Assembly: GCF_026013905.1 (NCBI RefSeq) | Contig: NZ_CP110257.1 | Coordinates: 868,001 to 932,000 of the forward strand | Source of the DNA: Schlegelella aquatica | GTDB lineage: Bacteria; Pseudomonadota; Gammaproteobacteria; Burkholderiales; Burkholderiaceae_C | Reading direction: 5' to 3' | Length of the DNA: 64,000 bases | Shown: in pieces, positions 44,227-56,764 of the stretch | How positions within the stretch are numbered: position 1 is the first letter of the stretch | Layout: every line of letters begins with the position of its first letter | Made by a program: the position numbers and the translations under genes | Notes under the pieces: generated by a model | Database searches by the model: none | Told to the model about the DNA's origin: nothing | What the model saw: the letters and a program-made list of their open reading frames with translations, nothing else

Positions 44227-47200
44227 ATGCCGCCTGCCGACCGTTCTCCCAATGCCGACCTTGCCTGGGTCGGCCAACTCGCCAACGCCACGGCCACCGC
44301 CATCTTGGTGCACCGGGGCGGCGAGTTCGTGTTCGTCAACCGCGCGGCCTGCGAGCTCACCGGCTACAGCCAGTCCGAACTGCGCCACATGCAGTTCTGG
44401 GAGCTGGCTCACCCGGAGGACCGGGAGCTGCTGCGCGAACGCGGCCTCGCGCGCTCCCACGGGCTGGATGTCCCCCACCGGTACGAACTGCGCATCCTCC
44501 ATCGCAACGGCGAGGTCCGCTGGGTGGATCTGTCCGCCTGCCGTATCGACTGGCAGGGGCAGCCCGCCGTGCTCGGCACGGCCTACGACATCACCGAGGC
44601 GCGCCTGGCGCAGGTCGGCCTGGAGCGGCTGATGCGGCTGTATGCGCTGCTGTCCCAGACCAACCTGGCGCTGCTGCGCAGCCGCACCGCGCGCGAGCTG
44701 TTCGAGGCCGTGTGTCAGGCTGCGGTGCACCAGGGCGGGTTGCGCTTCGCTTGGGTGGGGCTCGACCGGGGGCCGGGTGAGTTTCTCTCGGTCGCGGCGC
44801 GCTGCGGCGAGGATGCGGGCTACCTCGAACGCGTGCTGCAGGGCGATTTCCGCAACATGCCCGGCCCGATGCGACAGGCGATCGAGACGGGCGAGGTCGT
44901 GGCGGTGGGGGACTTCGCCCGCGACCCTCGCACCGCGAAGCGGTGGGAGCACGCGCGCAAGGCGGGCATCGCCTGCATGGCGGCTCTGCCCGTGCGTGTG
45001 CGCGGCAAGAGCATCGGCGCGCTGGGTTTGTACTCGTCCGAGCCGGGCTGGTTCAGCGAGAGCACCTTGAGCACGCTCCAGGCGATGAGCTGGGACATCG
45101 CCTTCGCGCTCGACCACCAGGCCAGCGAAGCCGAGCGCGAACAGGCGCTGGTGCAGCTGCGTCTGGCGCAGCAGGCGCTCGTCTCCAGCCCCGTCCTGCT
45201 GTTCCGCTGCCGGGCCGACGATGGCATGACGATCGACTACGTGTCCGACAACGTGCGCCGCCTCGGCCACGAGCCCGCCGCGCTCGTCGGTCGGCGTTTC
45301 ACCGACCTGGTCCATCCCGCAGACCTGATGGTGTTGTCCGAGAAGATTGCTCGCCAAGTCGAGGCCGGGGCGGACGAGTTCACCGAGGTCTACCGCATGC
45401 TCAACGCGCGGGCCGAGCCCGTGTGGGTGGAAGACCTCTCCGTCGTGACCCGTGACGAGCATGGCCGCGCGCTGTACTACCAGTGCACCGTGCACGACAT
45501 CACCGAGCGCAAGCGGGCCGAGGATGCCCTGCGGCGCAGCGAGCAGCACCTGAGCGACCTGGTCGAGGGCATCGAGGGGATCGTGTGGGAGGCTGACGCC
45601 ACGTCGTTGCGCTTCAGTTACGTGAGCCCCCAGGCCGAGCGCATCTTGGGCTACCCGGTGAGCCAGTGGCTGCACCAGCCCGACTTCTGGGTGGCGCACC
45701 TGCACCCGGACGACCGAGAACAGACCGAGCGTATCTGCCGAGTGGCGACCGAGGCGGGCCAGGACCACGACCTCGAGTACAGGATGGTGGCGGCCGACGG
45801 ACGGGTCGTGTGGTTGCGCGACATCGTGCGTGTGGTACAGGACGACGGCGGACCGATGCGCCTGCGCGGCCTGATGATCGACGTGACCGAACGTCGGCTC
45901 GCGATGGAGTGGCAGCAGCACTACGGCTGGGTGCTGGAGCGGGTCGTGCAGGGCGCGGCGCCGGACGAACTGCTCGACGGCCTCGCCCGATTCATCGAAA
46001 GCCAGTGCGTGGCCGCGCGCTGCGCGGTCGTCGCGCTGTCGGAGGACGGCGAGCGGCTCGAGCTGGTGGCCGCGCCGACCCTGCCGGCCGAGTATGCGGC
46101 GTCGCTGGATGGCCGGCTCGCGTCGGACGTCGATGGAGGGCCGGTGGCATGGGCCGCGCAGCAGCGTGCCCGCGTGGTCGTCGACAGTGTGCGCGACTGG
46201 GGGGAGTCCGCGGTGTGGCGCGACCGGGCGCTCGCCGCCGGCATCGGCTCCGTCTGGGTCGAACCGGTGCTCACCGACGAAGGGCAGGTGCTCGCCGTCA
46301 TCGCCTTGCACCGCGCCGACGCTCATCGGCCGACGCCGGAAGAGGAGCGGGCCGTATCGCACGTCACTCATCTGTGCGCGCTGGCGCTGGAGCGTGCGCG
46401 ACAGCGCGATGCCCTGCGCCTGGCCGGTGTGGTCTTCGAGCACAGCGGTCAGGCCCTGCTGGTGCTCGATCGCCAGCTGCGGGTATTGGCCGTCAACCCC
46501 GCCTTGCACCGGCTCACGGGGCATGACGCGCAGCAACTGATCGGGCGCACGCTCGACGTGCTCGTCGTGCCCTCGGGCGAGCACGGCCTGCACGAGCTGG
46601 CCCGCAAGGCCGAGCAAGGGCGACCGCATGAAGGTGAACTCTCGCTGGCGACGCGGGACGCCCGCTCCCTGCCGATGTGGGCAAGCTTGAGCCCCGTGGT
46701 GGACGCCGAGTCCAAAGTGCGGCGGTATGTGCTGGCGCTGACCGACCTGTCCGAGCACAAGTCGCAGGCGGCGCGCATCGAGCGGCTCGCGTTCTACGAC
46801 AGCCTCACCGGGCTGCCGAACCGCGCGCTCTTCTTCGACCGGCTCAAGCAGGCGCTCGCGGCCCATGAGCGCGACGGCCAGGGCCGCACGCTGATGATGA
46901 TCGACCTCGACCGGTTCAAAGAGGTCAACGACAGCCTGGGTCACGAGGCCGGCGACGCGCTGCTGGCGCAGCTCGCGCAGCGGCTCGAAAGCGTGCTGCG
47001 ACACAGCGAGACGCTGGCTCGCTACGGCGGCGACGAGTTCCTCGTGCTCGTCGAAGGCGATGCCTCGCAGTGCGGCGCGCAGGTGGCCGAGCGCCTGCTG
47101 CGCGTGCTGCGCGAGCCGATCCGCGTGGCCGGCCAGGAGTTGAGCGTGGATGCGAGCATCGGCATCGCCGGCTGCCCACAGGACGGCAAGGCCCTCGACG

Positions 47201-48087
47201 AGCTCTTCAAGGCGGCCGACATCGCGATGTACCGCGCCAAGCAAAGCGGCGGGGGCTTTCGGTTCTACAGCGCGGAAATGGGGCGCCAGACCGAACGCTC
47301 CGCCGCGCTCATGCGTGAGCTCAAGCGTGCCCTGCGCGAGCCCGGCCAGCTCGCGTTGCACTTCCAGCCCCTCGTCGATCTGCGAGACGGGCGCCTTTGC
47401 GGCGCCGAGGCGCTGCTGCGCTGGACTCACCCAGAGCTGGGTCCCGTGCCTCCCGCCGAGTTCATCCCCGTGGCCGAGCGGGGCGGTCTCATCGTCTCGC
47501 TCGGCGAGTGGGTGATTGCCGAAGCTGCCCGGTGGCTCGCGCACTGGGCGGCCGAGGGGGCGTGTCTGCCGGGGCGGCTGGCCATCAACATCTCGGCCTT
47601 GCAGCTCGACAAGGTCGAGTTCACCGAACGCACGGTCGAGTTGCTGCGCCACGCCGGCGTGCAACCGGACCAAGTCGAGCTGGAGGTGACCGAGAGCTCG
47701 CTGATCCAGGACCCGGAGCACACGGCCCACGTGCTCGACGGCTTGAAGGCACAAGGCTTCGCCGTCGCGATCGACGACTTCGGCACCGGCTACTCGTCGC
47801 TCGCCTATCTCAAGCGTTTCGCGGTGGACAAGCTCAAGATCGACATGTCCTTCGTGCGCGACATGCTCACCGACCGCAACGACCGCGCGATCGTGGCTGC
47901 CATCGTGGCGATGGCGCGCAGCCTGGAGCTGGACACGCTGGCCGAAGGCGTGGAGTTGCCCGAACAGGCCGAAGCGCTGCGCGCCATGGGCTGCTTGCAG
48001 GCGCAGGGCTGGCACTACGGCAAGGCGATCCCCGGTGACGAGTTCGCCGAGCGGTGGTTGCAGCCGCTGGCCGTCGCGTCAGCGTGA
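44227..48087 (+). CDS. Multi-sensor (PAS/GAF) GGDEF-EAL c-di-GMP enzyme
   Basis: 1286 residues without membrane segments. Domain order by motif reading: PAS (about 15-140), GAF (150-300), PAS (310-430), PAS (440-560), GAF (575-730), PAS (735-850), GGDEF (865-1020; GGDEF at 934-938, no RxxD I-site), EAL (1035-1280; EAL at 1061-1063, DDFGTGYSSLAYL, KIDMSF). Both catalytic signatures are intact. The upstream sigma-28 promoter suggests expression with late flagellar genes, so it may set c-di-GMP levels in swimming cells. ATG at 44227 is the first ATG after that promoter; longer frames would start upstream of it. Confidence 0.9.
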   Translation: MPPADRSPNADLAWVGQLANATATAILVHRGGEFVFVNRAACELTGYSQSELRHMQFWELAHPEDRELLRERGLARSHGLDVPHRYELRILHRNGEVRWVDLSACRIDWQGQPAVLGTAYDITEARLAQVGLERLMRLYALLSQTNLALLRSRTARELFEAVCQAAVHQGGLRFAWVGLDRGPGEFLSVAARCGEDAGYLERVLQGDFRNMPGPMRQAIETGEVVAVGDFARDPRTAKRWEHARKAGIACMAALPVRVRGKSIGALGLYSSEPGWFSESTLSTLQAMSWDIAFALDHQASEAEREQALVQLRLAQQALVSSPVLLFRCRADDGMTIDYVSDNVRRLGHEPAALVGRRFTDLVHPADLMVLSEKIARQVEAGADEFTEVYRMLNARAEPVWVEDLSVVTRDEHGRALYYQCTVHDITERKRAEDALRRSEQHLSDLVEGIEGIVWEADATSLRFSYVSPQAERILGYPVSQWLHQPDFWVAHLHPDDREQTERICRVATEAGQDHDLEYRMVAADGRVVWLRDIVRVVQDDGGPMRLRGLMIDVTERRLAMEWQQHYGWVLERVVQGAAPDELLDGLARFIESQCVAARCAVVALSEDGERLELVAAPTLPAEYAASLDGRLASDVDGGPVAWAAQQRARVVVDSVRDWGESAVWRDRALAAGIGSVWVEPVLTDEGQVLAVIALHRADAHRPTPEEERAVSHVTHLCALALERARQRDALRLAGVVFEHSGQALLVLDRQLRVLAVNPALHRLTGHDAQQLIGRTLDVLVVPSGEHGLHELARKAEQGRPHEGELSLATRDARSLPMWASLSPVVDAESKVRRYVLALTDLSEHKSQAARIERLAFYDSLTGLPNRALFFDRLKQALAAHERDGQGRTLMMIDLDRFKEVNDSLGHEAGDALLAQLAQRLESVLRHSETLARYGGDEFLVLVEGDASQCGAQVAERLLRVLREPIRVAGQELSVDASIGIAGCPQDGKALDELFKAADIAMYRAKQSGGGFRFYSAEMGRQTERSAALMRELKRALREPGQLALHFQPLVDLRDGRLCGAEALLRWTHPELGPVPPAEFIPVAERGGLIVSLGEWVIAEAARWLAHWAAEGACLPGRLAINISALQLDKVEFTERTVELLRHAGVQPDQVELEVTESSLIQDPEHTAHVLDGLKAQGFAVAIDDFGTGYSSLAYLKRFAVDKLKIDMSFVRDMLTDRNDRAIVAAIVAMARSLELDTLAEGVELPEQAEALRAMGCLQAQGWHYGKAIPGDEFAERWLQPLAVASA

Positions 48088-48309
48088 GGGCGAAGACCGC
48101 TCGTCACCCTCGGACGCGCCGCCGCTCGCGGCCGGCAAGTCCTCGTTGCTGACACGGGGGGAAGGTCTTGCGCGCGAGGCTGCGCGTACGCTGCGCTCGA
48201 CCTCGTCGGCGTCCGCCAGCGTTTCCTCGATCTCCTCGCGCTCGTTCACGGTGGCGATGCGTTCCCTCAAGGGCTTGCCGGGGCCGGCAGCTCGACGTGC
48301 ATCTGGCAT
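48079..48309 (-). CDS. Small charged hypothetical protein
   Basis: 76 residues from an ATG preceded by GGAGGAG at a good spacing. The middle is highly charged (RERIATVNEREEIEETLADA), predicted helical, with a Ser/Gly-rich tail. No family recognised. It overlaps the 3' end of the convergent GGDEF-EAL gene by nine bases and lies just after tRNA-Ser in the same direction, so it could be read from the tRNA transcript. Confidence 0.45.
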   Translation of the reverse strand: MPDARRAAGPGKPLRERIATVNEREEIEETLADADEVERSVRAASRARPSPRVSNEDLPAASGGASEGDERSSPSR

Positions 48310-48377
48310 CGGTCTCTCCTCCATCGAACAGGGATGACGCCACAGGCCCTGCAACCCGCGTGCCGGAGACGCACGCC

Positions 48378-48467
48378 TGGCGGAGGCGGTGAGATTCGAA
48401 CTCACGGAAGGGTCGCCCCTTCGCCGGTTTTCAAGACCGGTGCCTTCAACCACTCGGCCACACCTCC
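48378..48467 (-). tRNA. tRNA-Ser (anticodon UGA)
   Basis: A 90-base class II tRNA on the minus strand with encoded CCA. Acceptor stem GGAGGTG/CGCCTCC (one G-U pair), anticodon stem CCGGT...ACCGG with loop containing TGA, long variable arm (GCGAAGGGGCGACCCTTC), and T-loop GTTCGAATC. Reads UCA serine codons. Confidence 0.96.
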
Positions 48468-48493
48468 AGGCCCGTGGGATTCTATCGCCGCGC

Positions 48494-49318
48494 TCACCCC
48501 GGCGGCTGTGCCTGTTCGCACTCGATCTGGATGATCTCGCGCCGTCCGCCGTCGATGCGACAGGCGGTGAGACGGCCGCCCCAGACGCAGCCCGTGTCGA
48601 GCGCGAGGAGGTCGGGGCGCTGCACGAGCCCGAGGGTGGACCAATGGCCGAAGGCCACGGGGGTGCCGGCGGTCTTGCGGTCAGGCACGTCGAACCACGG
48701 CATGTAGCCCTCCGGCGCCTTCTCGGCGGACTCCTTCGCCGCGAACTCCAGGTGGCCGTCGGGCGTGCAGAAGCGAATGCGCGTGAGCGTGTTGACGACG
48801 TTGCGCAGGCGGTCGTGACCTTGAAGCTCGTCGCTCCAGCGTGCCGGCTGATTGCCGTACATCTCGCGCAGGAACTCGCGATGGTGCCGATGATCGCGCA
48901 GGCACTCCTCCACCTCGGCTGCCAGCTGCAAGGTGAGCGCGGCATCCCAGCTGGGAGCCACCCCGGCATGCGCCATCAGCCAGCCGTGCTCCTGCACGGC
49001 CAGGCGCCGGTAGCGCACCCACTCCAGGAGCGCGTCGCGGTCGGGGGCGTTCAGCACCTCGTGCAGCGTGTCGCTGCGGTGCGGCGCGCGCAAGCCGGCG
49101 GCCACGGCCAGCAGGTGCAGGTCGTGGTTGCCCAGCAAGCAGGTGGCAGCGTCACCCAAATGGCGCAGCAGGCGCAGCACCTCCAGCGAACACGGGCCCC
49201 GGTTGACCAGGTCCCCGAGCACGTACAGCCGATCCCGGGACGGACTGAAGCCGACGCTTGCCAGCAGGCGCTCGAGCGGGTCGCAACAGCCCTGTAGGTC
49301 TCCGACGAGGTAGATCAT
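48494..49318 (-). CDS. apaH: Symmetrical bis(5'-nucleosyl)-tetraphosphatase ApaH
   Basis: 274 residues, standard length. Calcineurin-like phosphoesterase motifs GDLQGC (residues 6-11), GDLVNRGP and GNHDLH lie in order, with a C-terminal VAFGHWSTLG. It hydrolyses Ap4A to two ADP and, in enterics, removes Np4 caps from RNA. Its start lies 60 bases from the divergent CNNM/CBS gene. The tRNA-Ser gene follows it in the same direction. Confidence 0.96.
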   Translation of the reverse strand: MIYLVGDLQGCCDPLERLLASVGFSPSRDRLYVLGDLVNRGPCSLEVLRLLRHLGDAATCLLGNHDLHLLAVAAGLRAPHRSDTLHEVLNAPDRDALLEWVRYRRLAVQEHGWLMAHAGVAPSWDAALTLQLAAEVEECLRDHRHHREFLREMYGNQPARWSDELQGHDRLRNVVNTLTRIRFCTPDGHLEFAAKESAEKAPEGYMPWFDVPDRKTAGTPVAFGHWSTLGLVQRPDLLALDTGCVWGGRLTACRIDGGRREIIQIECEQAQPPG

Positions 49319-49378
49319 GGCGCGATTCTGCTACGCTTGGTGGCTATTTTTCTCGATCCGGGTGGGCCCCGGGGCTGC

Positions 49379-50677
49379 ATGGACGTCGCGTTACTGGTTT
49401 TCCTGATACTGCTCAACGGCGTCTTCGCCATGTCGGAGATGGCGCTCACGGCAGCCCGGAAGGTGCGATTGCAGGTCATGGTCGAAAGCGGCGACGACGC
49501 CGCGCGCGTGGCCCTGGACCTTCACGAGAATCCCACGAAGTTCCTCTCGGTGGTGCAGATCGGCATCACCTCGATCGGCGTGCTCAACGGCATCGTGGGC
49601 GAGGGCGCCTTCTCCGCGCCCCTGGCCGCGTGGCTGACCGACGACCTCCATGTGTCCGAGCGGATTGCCGGCGGCGCCTCCACCGCGCTCGTGGTCGTGA
49701 TCATCACCTTCCTGACGATCGTCTTCGGCGAGCTGGTCCCCAAGCGACTGGGCCAGATGTACCCGGAGGCCGTGGCACGGCTCGTGGCCCGGCCGATGGA
49801 GTGGCTCTCCTTCGCCGCGCGGCCGTTCGTGCGTGTGCTGTCGTGGTGCACCCAGGCGGTCCTGAGCTTGCTCGGCATGAAGGACTCCCCGCGTCGCGCG
49901 GTGACGGAGGAGGAGATCGCCGCCAGCCTGGAGGAGGGGCTCGATGCGGGCGTGATCGAAGCCCAGGAGCACCAGATGGTGCGCAACGTGTTTCGGCTGG
50001 ACGAACGCCCGGTGAGCTCGATGATGATTCCTCGTGGCGATATCGTCTGGCTCGATGCCACGGCGCCGGCAGAGCTTGCGCTCAAGATCATCGCCGAGAC
50101 GGAGCACTCGCGCTATCCCGTCTGCCGCGGTGGGCTCGACGATGTGGTGGGCATCGTCGCCGCCCGGCAACTTTTGCAGCAGCTTGCCGAAGGGCGGCAG
50201 CTCGATCTGACTGCGCAGCTGCAGTCGCCGGTGTTCGTACCCGAGACGCTCACGGGCATGGAGCTGCTGGAGAGCTTCCGTGCCTCCGACATGCAGATGG
50301 TCCTCGTCGTGGACGAGTACGGCGAGATCCAAGGGCTCATCACGCTGCAAGACGTGCTGGAGGCGATCACCGGCGAATTCGTCGCCCCCAGCTCCGAGGA
50401 CGCATGGCTCGTGCGCCGCGACGATGGCACCTGGCTCATCGACGGCCTCACGCCAGTGCACGAGCTGAAGGACCGCCTGGAGCTGCGCGAGCTGCCCGAG
50501 GAGGATCGCGGGCGTTACAACACGCTCGCCGGTATGGTGATGCTGCTGCTCGGCCGGCTGCCTCGCACCGCAGATGCGGTCGAGTGGGAGGGCTGGCGCT
50601 TCGAGGTGGTGGACCTCGACGGCAAGCGTGTGGACAAGGTGCTCGCCTCGCGCCTGCCGGAGCCCGCCGAACCCTGA
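49379..50677 (+). CDS. CNNM/HlyC-CorC family membrane protein with CBS domains
   Basis: 432 residues: N-terminal DUF21 (CNNM) domain with four hydrophobic segments (1-170, including GELVPKRLGQMYPE), two CBS domains (about 205-330; PVSSMMIPRGDIVWLD and VLVVDEYGEIQGLITLQDVL), and a C-terminal CorC_HlyC domain (about 345-425; LAGMVMLLLGRLP). Relatives are magnesium/cobalt exporters or their accessories, often misnamed hemolysins. The ATG giving DVALLVFLILLNG as first helix was chosen. A 14-codon upstream in-frame extension exists. Confidence 0.88.
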   Translation: MDVALLVFLILLNGVFAMSEMALTAARKVRLQVMVESGDDAARVALDLHENPTKFLSVVQIGITSIGVLNGIVGEGAFSAPLAAWLTDDLHVSERIAGGASTALVVVIITFLTIVFGELVPKRLGQMYPEAVARLVARPMEWLSFAARPFVRVLSWCTQAVLSLLGMKDSPRRAVTEEEIAASLEEGLDAGVIEAQEHQMVRNVFRLDERPVSSMMIPRGDIVWLDATAPAELALKIIAETEHSRYPVCRGGLDDVVGIVAARQLLQQLAEGRQLDLTAQLQSPVFVPETLTGMELLESFRASDMQMVLVVDEYGEIQGLITLQDVLEAITGEFVAPSSEDAWLVRRDDGTWLIDGLTPVHELKDRLELRELPEEDRGRYNTLAGMVMLLLGRLPRTADAVEWEGWRFEVVDLDGKRVDKVLASRLPEPAEP

Positions 50678-50691
50678 CATCTCTGTCGGGG
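50672..50691 (+). terminator. Hairpin at the 3' end of the CNNM/CBS gene
   Basis: CCCTGACA / TGTCGGGG forms an 8-bp stem (one G-U pair) with a 4-base loop, overlapping the stop codon. No U-tract, so possibly a stability hairpin or weak terminator. Confidence 0.35.
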
Positions 50692-50828
50692 CGCTGCTCG
50701 GTCGCGCAGCGGCCCAGGCTCGCACACGCGCACGGGGCAGGCCCCGAGATCCGGGGGCACTCCCGCGGAACACCGATTGCTTTCGGTGCGTGGTCTCACC
50801 CGATCACGACAAGGGAACCGGCCACGTC

Positions 50829-54306
<3,478 letters not shown>

Positions 54307-54314
<8 letters not shown>

Positions 54315-55143
54315 GGCGGGCGTGCGCACCGCGGCGAACGAACGGCTGCTCGACGAACTGCTGCAGGCGGTGCGGGCCGTGCATGGCGAGGACTTCAGCG
54401 CCTACCGCCGGGAGTACCTGTGGCGCCGCGTGTGCCGCCGCCTGGAGCGTGAGGGCCTGCGCACGCTCGAGGAGCTCCTCGCCCGGGCCCGGGCCGACCC
54501 TGCGGTACTGTTGCGGCTGCGGCGCGAGCTGATGCTGCAGGTCACGGCCATGTTCCGCGACCCTGAGTTCTACCGTGCGGTGCGGGAGGAGGTCGTGCCC
54601 TGGCTGCGCACCTATCCTCGTCCCTGCCTGTGGGTGGCGGGCTGCGCGACGGGCGAAGAGCTCTATTCCTATCTCGTGCTGCTGCACGAGGAGGGTCTGC
54701 TCGAACGGACCCGGCTGTACGCCACCGACCTCGATGCCGAGGCGCTCGCCCAGGCTGCGGCCGGCGTTCTGGACGCACCCTCACTGGCCGAGGCGCAGCG
54801 GCGACACCTCCAAGCCGGCGGCCGCCGGCCTTTGGCCGACCATTTCCACGAGGCTGTCGGAAGTGCCAGGGTGCCGGCCGAATGGCTTGGCAATGTCGTG
54901 TTCTCGGTCCATAACCTCATCAGCGATGCATCGTTTCAGCAGTTCCACTTCATCTCGTGTCGCAACGTGCTGATGTATCTGGATGAGGCCGCGCGGCGGC
55001 GCGCGCTGGCACTCTTGCACGAGAGCCTGGTGCCGCTCGGCGTCCTGGCCTTGGGCAATGGGGAGAGTCTGCTCGGCTTCTCGCGCCGGGACGACTACGT
55101 GGCCTTGCACCCCCTCGAAATGCTGTACCGGAGGATGCGGTGA
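54307..55143 (+). CDS. CheR-like methyltransferase
   Basis: 278 residues. N-terminal helical domain (about 10-80) and SAM-binding domain with WVAGCATGEELYSYLVLL (CheR form GCxTGEExYS), then FISCRNVLMYLDEAARRRAL, the CheR CRNVxIYF block. CheR enzymes methylate glutamates of chemoreceptors; copies in kinase operons like this one may act on the neighbouring hybrid kinase. No CheB partner is encoded beside it. The start overlaps the hybrid kinase gene by eight bases. Confidence 0.85.
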
Positions 55144-56435
55144 CGATCGCTTCTTCGTCCGCCCACGCGGATGCCCCCGTCAACATCCTGCTCGTGGACG
55201 ACGAGCCCGCCAACCTCATGTCGCTCAGGGCGTTGCTGGAGCCCCTGGGCCAGCGCATCGTCCAGGCCTCTTCGGGTGCGCAGGCACTTCGCCATGTGCT
55301 GGAGCAGGACTTCGCCGTGATCCTGCTCGACGTGCGCATGCCCGGCATGGACGGCATCGAAACGGCTTCGCTCATCCGGGCGCGCAAGCGTTCGCAAGCC
55401 ACCCCCATCATCTTCCTGACGGGCATGGACAGCGCCCCGGAGCTCGTGTTCCAGGGCTATTCGGCCGGCGCGGTCGACTACCTGACCAAGCCCGTGATGC
55501 CGGTGATCCTGCGCGCCAAGGTCGAAGCCTTCATCGAGTTGGAGCGGGTCCGTGCACGCCTGCGTGCCGAGGTCGCCGAACGCGAGCGTGCGGCGGCCGA
55601 GCTGGCCGGTCTGAATGCCTTGCTGGCCGAGCGCAACCGCCAATTGGCCGATGCGAACGCCGAACTGGACGCCTTCTGCGGCGCCGTCTCGCACGACCTG
55701 CGCACGCCGCTGGCCCACATCGAGGGCTTCCTCGAGCTGCTCGAGATCTCAGCGGGCGACAAGCTGGGCCCGCAGGAGCATGAGTACGTGCGCGTGATGC
55801 GCGAGTCCATGCGCCGGATGCGTCAGCTGATCAGCGACTTCCTCGACTTCGCCCGGCTGGGGTCCGGCGATCTCGAAATGGCCCCGGTGGACACCCACGC
55901 GCTGGTCGCATCGGCCCTGGAGGAAGTGCTGCCCGGCGGTGGCCGCCCGGAGGCGGCAGCGCCCGGGCCGGAAGGGGGCCAAGCGCCTCGCGGCGACCGG
56001 CCGGCCGCGCCCGAGGGGGGTGCGGAATCGTCGAGCCCGCCTTCGCACCCGAACGTGCCGCGCATCGACATCGCCCCCCTGCCGCCCGCCTGGGGTGACG
56101 CCCGGCTGCTCAGGCAGGTATGGATCAACCTGCTGTCCAATGCGCTCAAGTACTCGCAGACGCGGTCTCCTCCCATCATCGAGGTGCGAGGGGAGGTGGA
56201 GCCCGAGCGGGTCGTCTACCGCGTGCGCGACAACGGCGTGGGCTTCGACATGCAGCGCGCGCAACGGCTGTTCAGCGCCTTCTTCCGCATGCACAGCGGC
56301 TCGCGTTTCGAAGGCGTGGGCATCGGCCTGGCGTCGGTCAAGCGGATCGTGGAGCGCCACGGGGGCACGGTGGGCGCCGAAGCGGCGCCCGGGCAAGGTG
56401 CCACCTTCTGGTTTGCGCTGCCGCGCCGCCCCTAG
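55140..56435 (+). CDS. Receiver-histidine kinase protein
   Basis: 431 residues from a GTG overlapping the CheR stop (GTGA), with GGAGGA upstream. Receiver domain 13-130 with Asp64 (LLDVRMPGMDG) and Lys in YLTKPV, coiled coil 135-175, HisKA with His185 in AVSHDLRTPLAHIEGFL, and a HATPase (VRDNGVGFDM; GVGIGLASVKRIVERHGG). Between the two kinase subdomains lies an unusual Pro/Gly/Ala-rich insert at about 262-310, probably disordered. As a receiver-first kinase it could take phosphate from the hybrid kinase of the same operon. Confidence 0.88.
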   Translation: MTIASSSAHADAPVNILLVDDEPANLMSLRALLEPLGQRIVQASSGAQALRHVLEQDFAVILLDVRMPGMDGIETASLIRARKRSQATPIIFLTGMDSAPELVFQGYSAGAVDYLTKPVMPVILRAKVEAFIELERVRARLRAEVAERERAAAELAGLNALLAERNRQLADANAELDAFCGAVSHDLRTPLAHIEGFLELLEISAGDKLGPQEHEYVRVMRESMRRMRQLISDFLDFARLGSGDLEMAPVDTHALVASALEEVLPGGGRPEAAAPGPEGGQAPRGDRPAAPEGGAESSSPPSHPNVPRIDIAPLPPAWGDARLLRQVWINLLSNALKYSQTRSPPIIEVRGEVEPERVVYRVRDNGVGFDMQRAQRLFSAFFRMHSGSRFEGVGIGLASVKRIVERHGGTVGAEAAPGQGATFWFALPRRP

Positions 56436-56546
56436 GACGCCCGCCGGCGCAGAAGGCGCCCCCGGGCCTCCAGGAGCGGCCCGTCCTTACCGAAGCGGCA
56501 GGCCGTCAGCAAAGAGGCGAGCTTGCGGCAAAGAGGCCAGCCGCCA

Positions 56547-56578
56547 GAAAAATAGGGCTGCAACCGAAGTTGCAGCCC
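56547..56578 (-). terminator. Intrinsic terminator of tRNA-Thr (possibly bidirectional)
   Basis: A perfect 10-bp stem GGGCTGCAAC / GTTGCAGCCC with loop CGAA (TTCG on the minus strand). On the minus strand it is followed by TATTTTTC, a proper U-tract, 34 bases after the tRNA. On the plus strand CTTCTT follows, so it may also end the kinase operon. Confidence 0.85.
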
Positions 56579-56611
56579 CTTCTTCATGGACTCTTTTCAA
56601 GCGGAGTTCGC

Positions 56612-56687
56612 TGGTGCCGGTGACCGGATTCGAACTGGTGACCTTCGCATTACGAATGCGCTGCTCTACCAACTGAGCTACACCGGC
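56612..56687 (-). tRNA. tRNA-Thr (anticodon CGU)
   Basis: 76 bases on the minus strand with encoded CCA. Acceptor stem GCCGGTG/CACCGGC, D-arm GCTCAGTTGGTAGAGC, anticodon loop TTCGTAA giving CGT, and T-arm GGTTCGAATCC-like (CAGTTCGAATCCGG). Reads ACG threonine codons. Confidence 0.97.
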
Positions 56688-56764
56688 AGCGAAACCGTAA
56701 TTCTAGCAAATCCTGCCCGGGGAGTGGCAAGCGCGGGCGCAGCCACCCTGGGCGGGGCCCAGCG

